Positions 1 through 5,826 of a stretch of 7,299 nt of DNA are shown one piece after another. Positions within the stretch are counted from its first letter, which is position 1. Each line of letters opens with the position of its first letter. The notes below the pieces were generated by a model that ran no database searches, had not been told where the DNA came from, and saw nothing but the letters and a program-made list of their open reading frames with translations. The stretch comes from an uncultured Verrucomicrobiota bacterium (GTDB lineage Bacteria > Verrucomicrobiota > Kiritimatiellia > CAIVKH01), in NCBI GenBank assembly GCA_937894535.1, contig CALBHI010000281.1, positions 1-7,299 on the forward strand. Reading direction: 5' to 3'. The position numbers and the translations under genes were made by a program.

Positions 1-7
1 TGGCAAT

Positions 8-1258
8 ATGAGCAACAACCCCTTCTATGTCCAATCCGCCGGGAACCCGGCCCAGCCTGCTATCGTCTTCCTGCATGGTGCGGGACTGAGCAGCCGACAA
101 TGGACGCCCCAGTTAGCGGCGTTGGCTGCTGATTTCTACTGCATCGCGCCGGATTTGCCCGAACAGGGTCAAACGCTGGGGACGTTCGATTTACAGGTTG
201 CGGTCGAAGGCGTAGCCGCGCTCATCCGGGCGCAAGTGCCATCCGGCAAGGCGCATGTGGTGGGACTATCGCTGGGTGGCGCGGCCGCGCTGGAAGTGCT
301 GCGGCGGCAGAAGGCCGCGGGCAAACCGGCGGCGACGATCAAGCTGGTGGATTGGGCGGATGAGGAAGGTTCGCGGTTCGGACGCAGCCTGCTCGGGTCT
401 TCGGCGGCGGGCGGAACGTTAAAGATCGACGAGGTCAAACACCTCAAGGACCGGGCGGGCATCGCCCTGCCCGACGCGCTGAAGGAAAACGGCGTCGACC
501 TCAAGACGATGCACAAGGCACATGCCCATCTGGCGAAGATCCCGGCCAAGGCTTATCTGGAATTGCACATCGAACAGGGTCCGGTGCTGGAGGCGATGAA
601 CAAGCCGACCGGGGTGGTGCTGGGCACGTTTGGCGTGGAACGGCATCTGGTGCGCTTCACCGGGCAGGCCGCACATTCCGGCTCCACGCCGATCCCGATG
701 CGGCGGGACGCGTTTCTCGCCGCGGCGCAGTTTGCGCTGGCGGTGCGGGAGATCGGCAGGAAGTACAGCAAACCCAAGGCCAACGTGGTCTGCACCTGCG
801 GCGTGGTCAAAGTCGAACCGTGCATCGTCACCGCGGTGCCGGGGGTGTGTGAGATCTCCATCGACCAGCGGGCCTTAAGCGCCAAAACGCTGGCGAAGAT
901 GTACAAGGAGGCCAAGGCGGCGGCGGCCAAAGCGGCGAAGGACAACAACGTGAAGCACACGTGGAACCTGATCTGGCAGATCGAACCGCGCCTGTTCGAC
1001 AAGCGGTTGATCGCGTTGTGCAAGAAGGCGGCGATCGAGGTGACCAGCGACGCGCCGGTATTGCCTTCGGGTCCGCTGCACGATGCGGCCGAGATGGTGC
1101 CGCACATGCCCACCGTGATGATCTTCGCCTACTCCGCGCGCGGCCTCTCCCATTGCAAGGAAGAGGACACGCCGATCAAGCACCTCGACAAAACCATCCG
1201 CACCACGCTGCTCGCCGCCGACCGGATCATCGACGCGGTGGGCACGAAGAAATTGTAA
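8..1258 (+). CDS. Chimeric alpha/beta hydrolase N-terminus fused to M20 hydantoinase/carbamoylase-type amidase C-terminus
   Basis: This 416-residue frame has two unrelated parts. Residues 1-91 read as the start of an alpha/beta hydrolase: the oxyanion-hole motif FLHGAG (21-26), APDLPEQG (47-54) and the nucleophile elbow GLSLGG (86-91, Ser88). From about residue 92 the sequence is that of a Zn-dependent N-carbamoyl-amino-acid hydrolase/allantoate amidohydrolase-like M20 enzyme: ADEEGSRFGRSLLGSS (117-132), ELHIEQGPVLE (185-195), GQAAHSGSTP (219-228), SGPLHDAAEM (354-363) and GLSHCKEEDT (379-388, metal-ligand His382). M20 amidases of this type run to about 400 residues and carry an early His and an Asp metal ligand before the EE pair; both are absent here. 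The alpha/beta part lacks the acid and His of its triad. Both halves are therefore probably inactive as shown. The start ATG is only 7 nt from the window edge, so its ribosome site cannot be judged. It may be a deletion fusion, a pseudogene remnant or an assembly join. Confidence 0.85.
   Translation: MSNNPFYVQSAGNPAQPAIVFLHGAGLSSRQWTPQLAALAADFYCIAPDLPEQGQTLGTFDLQVAVEGVAALIRAQVPSGKAHVVGLSLGGAAALEVLRRQKAAGKPAATIKLVDWADEEGSRFGRSLLGSSAAGGTLKIDEVKHLKDRAGIALPDALKENGVDLKTMHKAHAHLAKIPAKAYLELHIEQGPVLEAMNKPTGVVLGTFGVERHLVRFTGQAAHSGSTPIPMRRDAFLAAAQFALAVREIGRKYSKPKANVVCTCGVVKVEPCIVTAVPGVCEISIDQRALSAKTLAKMYKEAKAAAAKAAKDNNVKHTWNLIWQIEPRLFDKRLIALCKKAAIEVTSDAPVLPSGPLHDAAEMVPHMPTVMIFAYSARGLSHCKEEDTPIKHLDKTIRTTLLAADRIIDAVGTKKL
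272..301 (+). other. Fusion junction between the alpha/beta hydrolase and M20 amidase segments
   Basis: Residues 89-98 (LGGAAALEVL) fit both parents. Alpha/beta hydrolases commonly read GxSxGGxxAL at the nucleophile elbow, while M20 amidases commonly read G-x-x-(A)ALEVLR just after their metal-binding Asp-Gly. The switch from one family to the other falls inside this shared segment, which is what recombination or mis-assembly at short similarity would leave. The frame is kept across the join, and I see no obvious change in GC between the two sides (about 61% on the left side by hand count). The exact breakpoint cannot be fixed by eye. Confidence 0.6.
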
Positions 1259-1358
1259 GCGCGATCAAGGCGAAGGTGATCGCCGGTGGGCTTGCCGCAT
1301 CGTACGGTCAATCCATCGGCGTGTGATCAACCAAGACAGCAGACCACCCGCTTCGCTC

Positions 1359-1380
1359 AAGGAAGAAGAGAAAGAGGAGA
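1359..1380 (+). other. 22-nt purine-only tract beside the palindrome
   Basis: Positions 1359-1380 contain only A and G (core GGAAGAAGAGAAAGAGG), then TTT. On the minus strand this is a pyrimidine run directly downstream of the 1385-1439 hairpin, in the direction of transcription leaving the site-2 protease gene. It could assist termination, but it is not a clean U-run. The rest of 1259-1358 shows nothing I can name. Confidence 0.5.
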
Positions 1381-1384
1381 TTTC

Positions 1385-1439
1385 TAGCCGGCATAAAGCC
1401 GGCTCTACTTTCGCGGAAGAGTCGGCTTTACGCCGGCTA
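1385..1439. repeat. Intergenic imperfect palindrome made of two inverted repeat units
   Basis: The left arm 1385-1406 begins TAGCCGGCATAAAGCC and ends GGCTCT. The right arm 1418-1439 is its inverted copy. The arms match at 20 of 22 positions, with an 11-nt centre. On plus-strand RNA one of the two differences (G1402 against T1422) is a G-U wobble, leaving a single A-C mismatch. Each arm also contains GCCGGC or a near copy on both sides of a 5-nt A-rich loop, so each can fold as a small hairpin by itself. The element sits between convergent genes and recurs at 2425-2449, so it is a dispersed repeat rather than a one-off terminator. It may still act as a bidirectional terminator or an RNA 3'-end stabiliser. 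Confidence 0.8.
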
Positions 1440-1483
1440 TGACATACGCTGACATGCTCCAGCGAAAGTTTCTACCCGCCGTG

Positions 1484-2107
1484 TTACAGGAAGATGCCGA
1501 TCACGGCGCCCTGGATGATGCGGCTGATGAGCGCGCCGGCATCCCAAATCGTATCCATCACTCCGGTGGTCCAGATCACGATCAGGGCCATCCAGGAATA
1601 GCCGGAGACCTGGCGGACATCGATCCGTGCGAGGGCGGGGATGAACAGGGAGAGCACCGTCCAGCCATCGAACATCGGAATCGGCAGCAGGTTGAACAGG
1701 AACAGCACGGCATTGGCCATCGCGGCCATCAGCAGGAAGCCCTCGATGAAGGCGGACGAGGTGAAGGCCCCGATGATGCCCGCCGCGACGGAGCATACCA
1801 GGCAGAGGATCAAGTTCGCGGCTGGCCCGGCAAAGGCGACCTTGGCGTGACCAACACGGCCGAGGCGGCGGGGATTCACCGGCACCGCGCCCCAGGCGAT
1901 CCCGATGAGGACCAGCATCAACAGGGAGGCCCAGCCCATCTGCACCAACGGGTTCAGGCTGAGGTGGCCATTCGCGGCGGCGGTGTCATCGCCCAGCGCC
2001 AGGGCGGTCCGGGCGTGGGCAAACTCATGGATGCAGATCGAGAAGGTGATGATCATCACCCACGAGATAAAAAACGGCAGGTTATCAAACGCAACTTGGA
2101 TGAACAT
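1484..2107 (-). CDS. Site-2 protease family protein (M50 intramembrane zinc metalloprotease)
   Basis: The 207-residue polytopic membrane protein resembles the short YwhC-like S2P group, which cleaves substrates within the membrane; its substrate is unknown. Visible motifs are the zinc-binding HEFAH (27-31) in the first long hydrophobic helix (about 11-31), GHLSLNPLVQMG (47-58) matching the usual G-x-L-T-L-N-P segment, PVNPRRLG (76-83), AFAGPAANL (91-99), and NLLPIPMFDGW (139-149), whose Asp147 is the third zinc ligand. All catalytic positions are present and the length is normal for the group. I chose ATG 2107 because the first helix follows directly. An in-frame TTG at 2149 would add 14 residues and overlap the divergent DUF167 start. 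No Shine-Dalgarno sequence precedes ATG 2107. The gene stands alone on its strand, with the palindromic repeat beyond its 3' end. Confidence 0.88.
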   Translation of the reverse strand: MFIQVAFDNLPFFISWVMIITFSICIHEFAHARTALALGDDTAAANGHLSLNPLVQMGWASLLMLVLIGIAWGAVPVNPRRLGRVGHAKVAFAGPAANLILCLVCSVAAGIIGAFTSSAFIEGFLLMAAMANAVLFLFNLLPIPMFDGWTVLSLFIPALARIDVRQVSGYSWMALIVIWTTGVMDTIWDAGALISRIIQGAVIGIFL

Positions 2108-2110
2108 GAT

Positions 2111-2125
2111 GCCGGAGGTATACCA
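2111..2125 (-). promoter_or_regulatory. Possible extended -10 promoter for a near-leaderless site-2 protease mRNA
   Basis: On the minus strand, 2125-2117 reads TGGTATACC, fitting TGnTATAAT with TATACC as the hexamer (4 of 6). Transcription would then begin near 2110, only about 3 nt before ATG 2107, which would explain the absent ribosome site. TTGCTT at 2149-2144 would be a -35 at too long a spacing (21 nt). The same bases include the perfect 8-bp palindrome GGTATACC (2117-2124) and overlap the ribosome site of the divergent gene. This is suggestive only. Confidence 0.25.
2114..2118 (+). promoter_or_regulatory. Shine-Dalgarno for the DUF167 gene
   Basis: GGAGG lies 12 nt before ATG 2131, which supports that start. 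It falls inside the 23-nt gap between the two divergent start codons, so initiation signals for both strands are packed into the same bases. Confidence 0.6.
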
Positions 2126-2130
2126 CAGGC

Positions 2131-2427
2131 ATGAGCTGGATAAAAGCAACGAAGCAGGGCCTACAACTTTCCGTGCATCTGACGCCGCGGGCGTCGCGTG
2201 ATGCGATCGCGGGCCTCCATGGCGAGGCCCTGAAGGTGACGATCAAGGCCCCGCCGGTGGACGGCAAGGCCAATGCCTACCTGGTTGCGTACATCGCGGA
2301 GGCATTGGGGTTGCCTAAAAACGCGGTGTCGCTCGTGCACGGCGAGACCAGCCGGGACAAGATCCTGCTGGTGCGGGATTGTCCGGAGCAGGAGATCCGG
2401 AGGATGTTCGGCGTGACGTCCGAATAG
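2131..2427 (+). CDS. YggU/DUF167 family protein (UPF0235)
   Basis: The 98-residue protein is a full-length member of the small YggU (DUF167/UPF0235) family, which is widespread in bacteria and archaea and has no settled function. The sequence shows the family core in order: LTPRASRDAIAGLHG (17-31), LKVTIKAPPVDGKAN (34-48), a helix with LGLPKNAVSLVHGETSRDK (59-77), and a final strand ILLVRD (78-83). No signal peptide or membrane segment is seen, so it should be cytoplasmic. GGAGG upstream supports ATG 2131. The gene is divergent from the site-2 protease and convergent with the ROK kinase. Its TAG stop (2425-2427) is the first three bases of the repeat unit at 2425-2449, so the gene ends at the repeat boundary. 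Confidence 0.93.
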   Translation: MSWIKATKQGLQLSVHLTPRASRDAIAGLHGEALKVTIKAPPVDGKANAYLVAYIAEALGLPKNAVSLVHGETSRDKILLVRDCPEQEIRRMFGVTSE

Positions 2428-2449
2428 CCGGCGTAAAGCCGACTCTACT
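2425..2449. repeat. Single copy of the dispersed repeat unit spanning two stop codons
   Basis: Positions 2425-2446 are an exact 22-nt match to the reverse complement of 1418-1439. With the following ACT, they also match 1385-1409 at 23 of 25 positions. The unit can fold as a short hairpin: AGCCGGC against GCCGACT, one mismatch, loop GTAAA. The first TAG is the stop of the plus-strand DUF167 gene, and the CTA at 2445-2447 is the complement of the TAG stop of the minus-strand ROK gene. The two reading frames therefore converge within one repeat and leave only 17 nt between their stops. There is no following U-run on either strand. Confidence 0.8.
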
Positions 2450-3398
2450 CCATGAGGCCGAGGGTCGCGCAGCCGATCATGCCGGCGTTGTTACCGAGTT
2501 CGGCGGGTTTGATTTCCAGCCGTTTGAAGAAGTGGGGATTGAGACGCTCGGACAGATGCTGGCGGAGCAACTGGAACAGCAAGTCGGCATCCTGGGCCAC
2601 GCCGCCGCCGACGATGAAGGCCTGGGGCTGGAGGATGTAGGAGATCGAGGCAAAAGCGGTGGCGAGGCAATCGGTGATGTAGTGCAGGATTTCCAGGGCG
2701 AGGGCATCGCCCTTCACTGCGGCCTCCTTGACGACCTTGGGGGTGATCTGGCTCTTGTCGCCGCCAACCAGGTCGAGGATCAGGGTTTTGCGTCCCTGTT
2801 CAATCGCCTCGACGGCGCGTTCGATGATGCGGCGGTTGCCGACATATTGTTCCACGCCGCCTTTGCCCTGCGGGGAGACACGGCCATTCAGGTCGATGGA
2901 TACATGGCCGATTTCGCCGGCCATCGAGTGGGCACCGCGGTACAGTTGGTTGTTGATGAGCAAGGCGCCGCCGACGCCGGTGCCCAGGGTGACGAACACG
3001 GCGTGCTGGAAGGTGCGGCCGGCCCCGAAGGTGCATTCCCCGACGGCCATTGCATTCACATCGTTGTCAATGCGCACCGGAACCTTCAGCCGTTCTTCGA
3101 GCAAGTCGGCCAGCGGGACGCCGGCCCAGCCGGGCACGTTGGCGAGGTCGTAGATGTAACCGCGTTCGTAGTCGACGAAACCGGGAACACCGACACCGAC
3201 CCCGGCGATGGAACGCGGGCCCTTCAGGACGTCGATAGCGGAGCAGACCTTGGTCAGCCATTCGTCGCGGTCCTTCACGTGCTCGGTGATGATGCGTTGT
3301 TCGCTGAGGATCGAGCCCTGGTCATCCACCAGGGCGATTTTCACCGAGGTGCCACCAAAATCCACGCCGATTGCGTACCGAGTTTCCGCCTTGCTCAT
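2445..3398 (-). CDS. ROK-family sugar kinase, glucokinase-like, lacking the zinc-binding cysteines
   Basis: The 317-residue ROK protein has the usual single-domain kinase length. It would phosphorylate a hexose or related sugar with ATP in the cytoplasm; the exact sugar cannot be read. Visible motifs are the phosphate loop DFGGTSVK (13-20), PGFVDYERG (72-80), the catalytic Asp113 in IDNDVNA (110-116), the second phosphate loop TLGTGVGGA (137-145), the sugar-contacting GEIGH (161-165), and IVGGGVA (262-268) near the adenosine site. ROK kinases normally follow the GH with CxCGxxGCxE, whose cysteines bind zinc. Here the aligned stretch is VSPQGKGGVE (174-183), with all three cysteines replaced and Glu183 kept. 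There is no N-terminal helix-turn-helix, so this is not a ROK repressor. ATG 3398 overlaps the TatD stop by ATGA. AAAGGA (minus strand, 3413-3408) sits 9 nt upstream. It is the last gene of the operon. Confidence 0.93.
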   Translation of the reverse strand: MSKAETRYAIGVDFGGTSVKIALVDDQGSILSEQRIITEHVKDRDEWLTKVCSAIDVLKGPRSIAGVGVGVPGFVDYERGYIYDLANVPGWAGVPLADLLEERLKVPVRIDNDVNAMAVGECTFGAGRTFQHAVFVTLGTGVGGALLINNQLYRGAHSMAGEIGHVSIDLNGRVSPQGKGGVEQYVGNRRIIERAVEAIEQGRKTLILDLVGGDKSQITPKVVKEAAVKGDALALEILHYITDCLATAFASISYILQPQAFIVGGGVAQDADLLFQLLRQHLSERLNPHFFKRLEIKPAELGNNAGMIGCATLGLME

Positions 3399-4252
3399 GT
3401 CGTCTTTTCCTTTGGAAGCTGGAACAGGAACCGGCTGTTTCCGGTGGTCTGTTCAGCGACAATGTGTAGCGCATCGCCGCGGGTGGAGGCAAGCGTCTCC
3501 GCGACCTTGACCACCCACCCCGGTTCGTTGGTCTTGCCGCGGTGCGGGACGGGGGCGAGGTACGGGGCATCGGTCTCGATGAGGATGCGGTCGAGAGGCA
3601 GTTTGCGGGCGCATTCACGGAGGGCGTCGGCGTTGCGGAAGGTGAGGATGCCGCTGAAGCTGATCAGGAAGCCCAGGTCGAGCAGCTTGCGGGCGAACTC
3701 GTAGGTGCCGGTGAAGCAATGCAGCACACCGGGGCGGCCGGGATCGGCCGGCCAGTTCCGCACGTAGGCGCGGAGCAGGTCCAGGGTATCGTCGTCGGCC
3801 TCGCGGCTGTGGACGACGATGGGCCGTGCGGTTTCGGCGGCGAGGTCGAGCATCTGCGCGAACAAGGCGCGCTGCTGGGGGGCGGCTTCGGGTTCGTAGT
3901 GGTAGTCGAGGCCGCTTTCACCGATGCCGACAACGAGGTCGGGGGCGGCGGCGACCAGGGCGCGCACCGCGGCGATATCGTTGGCCGCACCGGCCTTGTC
4001 GCGGTCGAACCCGGCGACGGCGAAAACCGATCCGGCAAACTGGCGGGCCAGGCGCAGGGCGCGTTCGTTGGCCTCGTCGGAACCGCCGATGGCGACCATC
4101 TGACGCACGCCGGCAGCGTGGGCCCGTTCGACGAGGCGGTCCACCACCCCGGCGCGATCGAAACTGTCGAGGTGGACGTGGCTGTCGATCCAGACCGCGT
4201 CGGCCTGCGGATTCGCGGGGGGGTGATCCGACCAGGTGATGTCATCGCTCAT
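3395..4252 (-). CDS. TatD-family metal-dependent hydrolase (YcfH-like)
   Basis: The 285-residue TIM-barrel metal hydrolase belongs to the TatD family, whose members act as DNases, including 3'-5' exonuclease or repair roles in some bacteria. It should be cytoplasmic. The metal ligands expected for the family are all visible: HVH (25-27) in IDSHVHLDSF, Glu112 in VGIGESGLDYHY, His148 in PIVVHSREA, His178 in GVLHCFTG, and Asp228 in LIETDAPYLAP. The C-terminal PHRGKTNEP (236-244) is also typical. One departure is that the G-x-HPH segment usually found after the second strand reads GFDRDKAG (81-88). ATG 4252 is preferred over an upstream in-frame extension because GAGGA (4263-4259) lies 6 nt before it, it overlaps the preceding stop by ATGA, and the extra upstream residues match no family. 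About 20 residues precede the first barrel strand, slightly more than usual. Confidence 0.93.
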   Translation of the reverse strand: MSDDITWSDHPPANPQADAVWIDSHVHLDSFDRAGVVDRLVERAHAAGVRQMVAIGGSDEANERALRLARQFAGSVFAVAGFDRDKAGAANDIAAVRALVAAAPDLVVGIGESGLDYHYEPEAAPQQRALFAQMLDLAAETARPIVVHSREADDDTLDLLRAYVRNWPADPGRPGVLHCFTGTYEFARKLLDLGFLISFSGILTFRNADALRECARKLPLDRILIETDAPYLAPVPHRGKTNEPGWVVKVAETLASTRGDALHIVAEQTTGNSRFLFQLPKEKTT

Positions 4253-5826
4253 GGCATGTCCTCGGTCAGGGCGGGGAGAAAGGGGCTGTCCGGCCAGCGG
4301 CGGCGCACCTCCTGTTCGACCCGGTCGGCGGCCTCGGTGCGTTTGGCGGCGCGGAGGTACCACATGAAACGTTGGGCGATGCGAACCGCGGCGCGGTCGG
4401 TTTCCGCGGCATCGAGGGCGGTCTGGAAGCCGAGCATGGCATCGTCCCAGAGTTCGTTTTTCGCAAACAACTCGCCCAACTTCTCCTGCACCAGCGGGCG
4501 GTGGGCCGCGGCAACCGCTTCGCGGCCGATCGCGATGGCGAGGTTGAACTGCTGGTTGTTCAGCACGAGGTTCATGCGCCGGATGAGTTCCCACGAGGCT
4601 TCGATCCCGGGGTCGCTGATCAACTCGCGTACATCCTTGTCCCCGGTATAGAGGAACGGGCGGTAAAGGGGATCGCCGACCACGGTCATCTGCCAGGACA
4701 GGGAGCGTTGGGCGAAATAGGCGCTTTCGCCGAACGAGTAGCCGGCGGCCAGGCGATCGGCGAACACCTGGAGGTCCGGGGTAAAGTCCAGGTACGGTTC
4801 ATCCACCGCGCCCATGACCGCGGCGGCCCCGCGGGCGAGCAGCGGTCCGGCCCAGTAGCGGTTGGTGGTCTGCAAGGAACGGGCACTAAACGAGTGCAGG
4901 TGGTAGGCGATGGCCCCGGGGCGGAACCGGAATCCCGACGAGGTGAAGGGTCCGTTTGCGTTTTCGTTGTACCAACCCAGGTACAAGGCGGCATCCTCCA
5001 TCGGGTAGTGACTACCGAATAGCGCTTCACGCCGGTCCACAACGACCTCGAGGCCAAGCCGGTGGAACCGCGCCGCGGCTTCGCGCATCCAGAAATCGCC
5101 GACGGCGTAATCGGGATCGCGGACCGAACGGGTGTCGATGTACACCCGTCCCTGCAAACCGGTGCGTTCGGCGGCGAGGGCACCGTCGATCATGCCGCGC
5201 ACGGTTTCCGGGGATGGCCCATCGAGGCGGGCGGTGATCAGGACGGGCCGCGTATGGCGTTCACCGCGGGGCCAGGTGGTAAGGTTGTAGGAGGGATTGC
5301 TGATGACCCCCCGGATGTCATACTGATCCCACAGCATCAGCGCCAATTCGCTGTCCACCGCCGCCCCATCGCGTTGCATCGGGTCCTCGAGCAGGCGGGC
5401 GAGTTTGGCGAGCAGGAACGGCCTGGTTTCCGCGATGCGCAGCGGCACGCCGGGCATCAGCACCAGATAACGGAACTGGACCCGCACCGTGCGCCAGGCG
5501 TTCTGGTTTTCGGCAACGCGGGAGGGGTCGCGCTGGATCTGTTCGATCAAACCGCGCTCGCGCAGGAAGGACTGGAGCGGGGCGCGCAGGGTATTTTCGT
5601 AATACCAGCGGGCCATGGTTTCACTGTCGGGCAGGTCGAGCACGCAGAGGTGGTTGGTCGGAATGCCGCGTTGTTCCATGTAGTAACGGGCGAGTTCCAC
5701 CGAGGCGGGCACGCGGGCATTGGCGAGCACGACGGTCTGGCGGGCATCGATTTCCTGCAGGGTGGCGCCATGGGCGAGCCAGGGAGCCACCAGCAGGGCC
5801 AGGAACCAACCGGGGCGGCGGTTCAC
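4249..5826 (-). CDS. TIGR03790-family exported protein with TPR-like C-terminus
   Basis: The 525-residue protein opens with a signal peptide (MNRRPG, a hydrophobic run to about 18, probable cleavage after AHGA at 21). The family hallmark follows: VVLANARVPASVELARYYMEQRGIP (32-56), given here by position with key residues N36, P40, S42, YY48-49, R53 and P56. LVLMPGVPLRI (121-131) is a typical core strand. The second half has YLGWYNENANGPF (282-294), AIAYHLHSFSA (305-315), GAAAVMGAVDEPYL (333-346) and VVGDPLYRPF (382-391), all family-like. Residues about 400-525 are helical and TPR-like. The function is unknown. As I recall the family description, it occurs only in genomes with exosortase, so a role in sorting or in the outer surface is a reasonable inference. 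GTG 5826 is chosen because GGGAGG lies 6 nt upstream and GTGA overlaps the preceding stop. Its own stop overlaps the TatD start. Confidence 0.85.
   Translation of the reverse strand: MNRRPGWFLALLVAPWLAHGATLQEIDARQTVVLANARVPASVELARYYMEQRGIPTNHLCVLDLPDSETMARWYYENTLRAPLQSFLRERGLIEQIQRDPSRVAENQNAWRTVRVQFRYLVLMPGVPLRIAETRPFLLAKLARLLEDPMQRDGAAVDSELALMLWDQYDIRGVISNPSYNLTTWPRGERHTRPVLITARLDGPSPETVRGMIDGALAAERTGLQGRVYIDTRSVRDPDYAVGDFWMREAAARFHRLGLEVVVDRREALFGSHYPMEDAALYLGWYNENANGPFTSSGFRFRPGAIAYHLHSFSARSLQTTNRYWAGPLLARGAAAVMGAVDEPYLDFTPDLQVFADRLAAGYSFGESAYFAQRSLSWQMTVVGDPLYRPFLYTGDKDVRELISDPGIEASWELIRRMNLVLNNQQFNLAIAIGREAVAAAHRPLVQEKLGELFAKNELWDDAMLGFQTALDAAETDRAAVRIAQRFMWYLRAAKRTEAADRVEQEVRRRWPDSPFLPALTEDMP

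Noticed and set aside
1259..1384. Possible small gene or RNA gene downstream of the hydrolase chimera
   Set aside because: No short frame with a ribosome site and no tRNA-like or other recognisable RNA fold was seen. Apart from the purine tract it appears featureless.
1385..1439. Possible short CRISPR array or IS terminal repeats
   Set aside because: There are only two inverted units with no spacers, no transposase frame between copies and no target-site duplication. It fits a dispersed palindrome better.
1439..2134. Plus-strand open frame of 231 residues over the site-2 protease
   Set aside because: The minus strand carries HEFAH and NLLPIPMFDGW in proper order with membrane helices. The plus product is a His/Gly/Asp-rich shadow.
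2108..2149. TTG start at 2149 for the site-2 protease
   Set aside because: It would add 14 polar residues before the first helix and overlap the DUF167 coding start, and no ribosome site supports it.
2379..3704. Long plus-strand open frame (441 residues) antisense to the ROK and TatD genes
   Set aside because: Its translation matches no family, is low in complexity, and mirrors the codon pattern of the clear ROK and TatD genes on the other strand. Long antisense frames are expected in GC-rich DNA.
4253..4594. N-terminal extension of the TatD frame upstream of ATG 4252
   Set aside because: The extra residues are Arg/Pro/Gly-rich, match nothing, and overlap the well-supported TIGR03790 C-terminus. 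A ribosome site and an ATGA overlap mark 4252 as the start.
3542..4651. Long plus-strand open frame (369 residues) antisense to TatD and the TIGR03790 3' end
   Set aside because: It is glycine/valine-rich without recognisable motifs, while the minus strand encodes all TatD metal ligands over the same bases.
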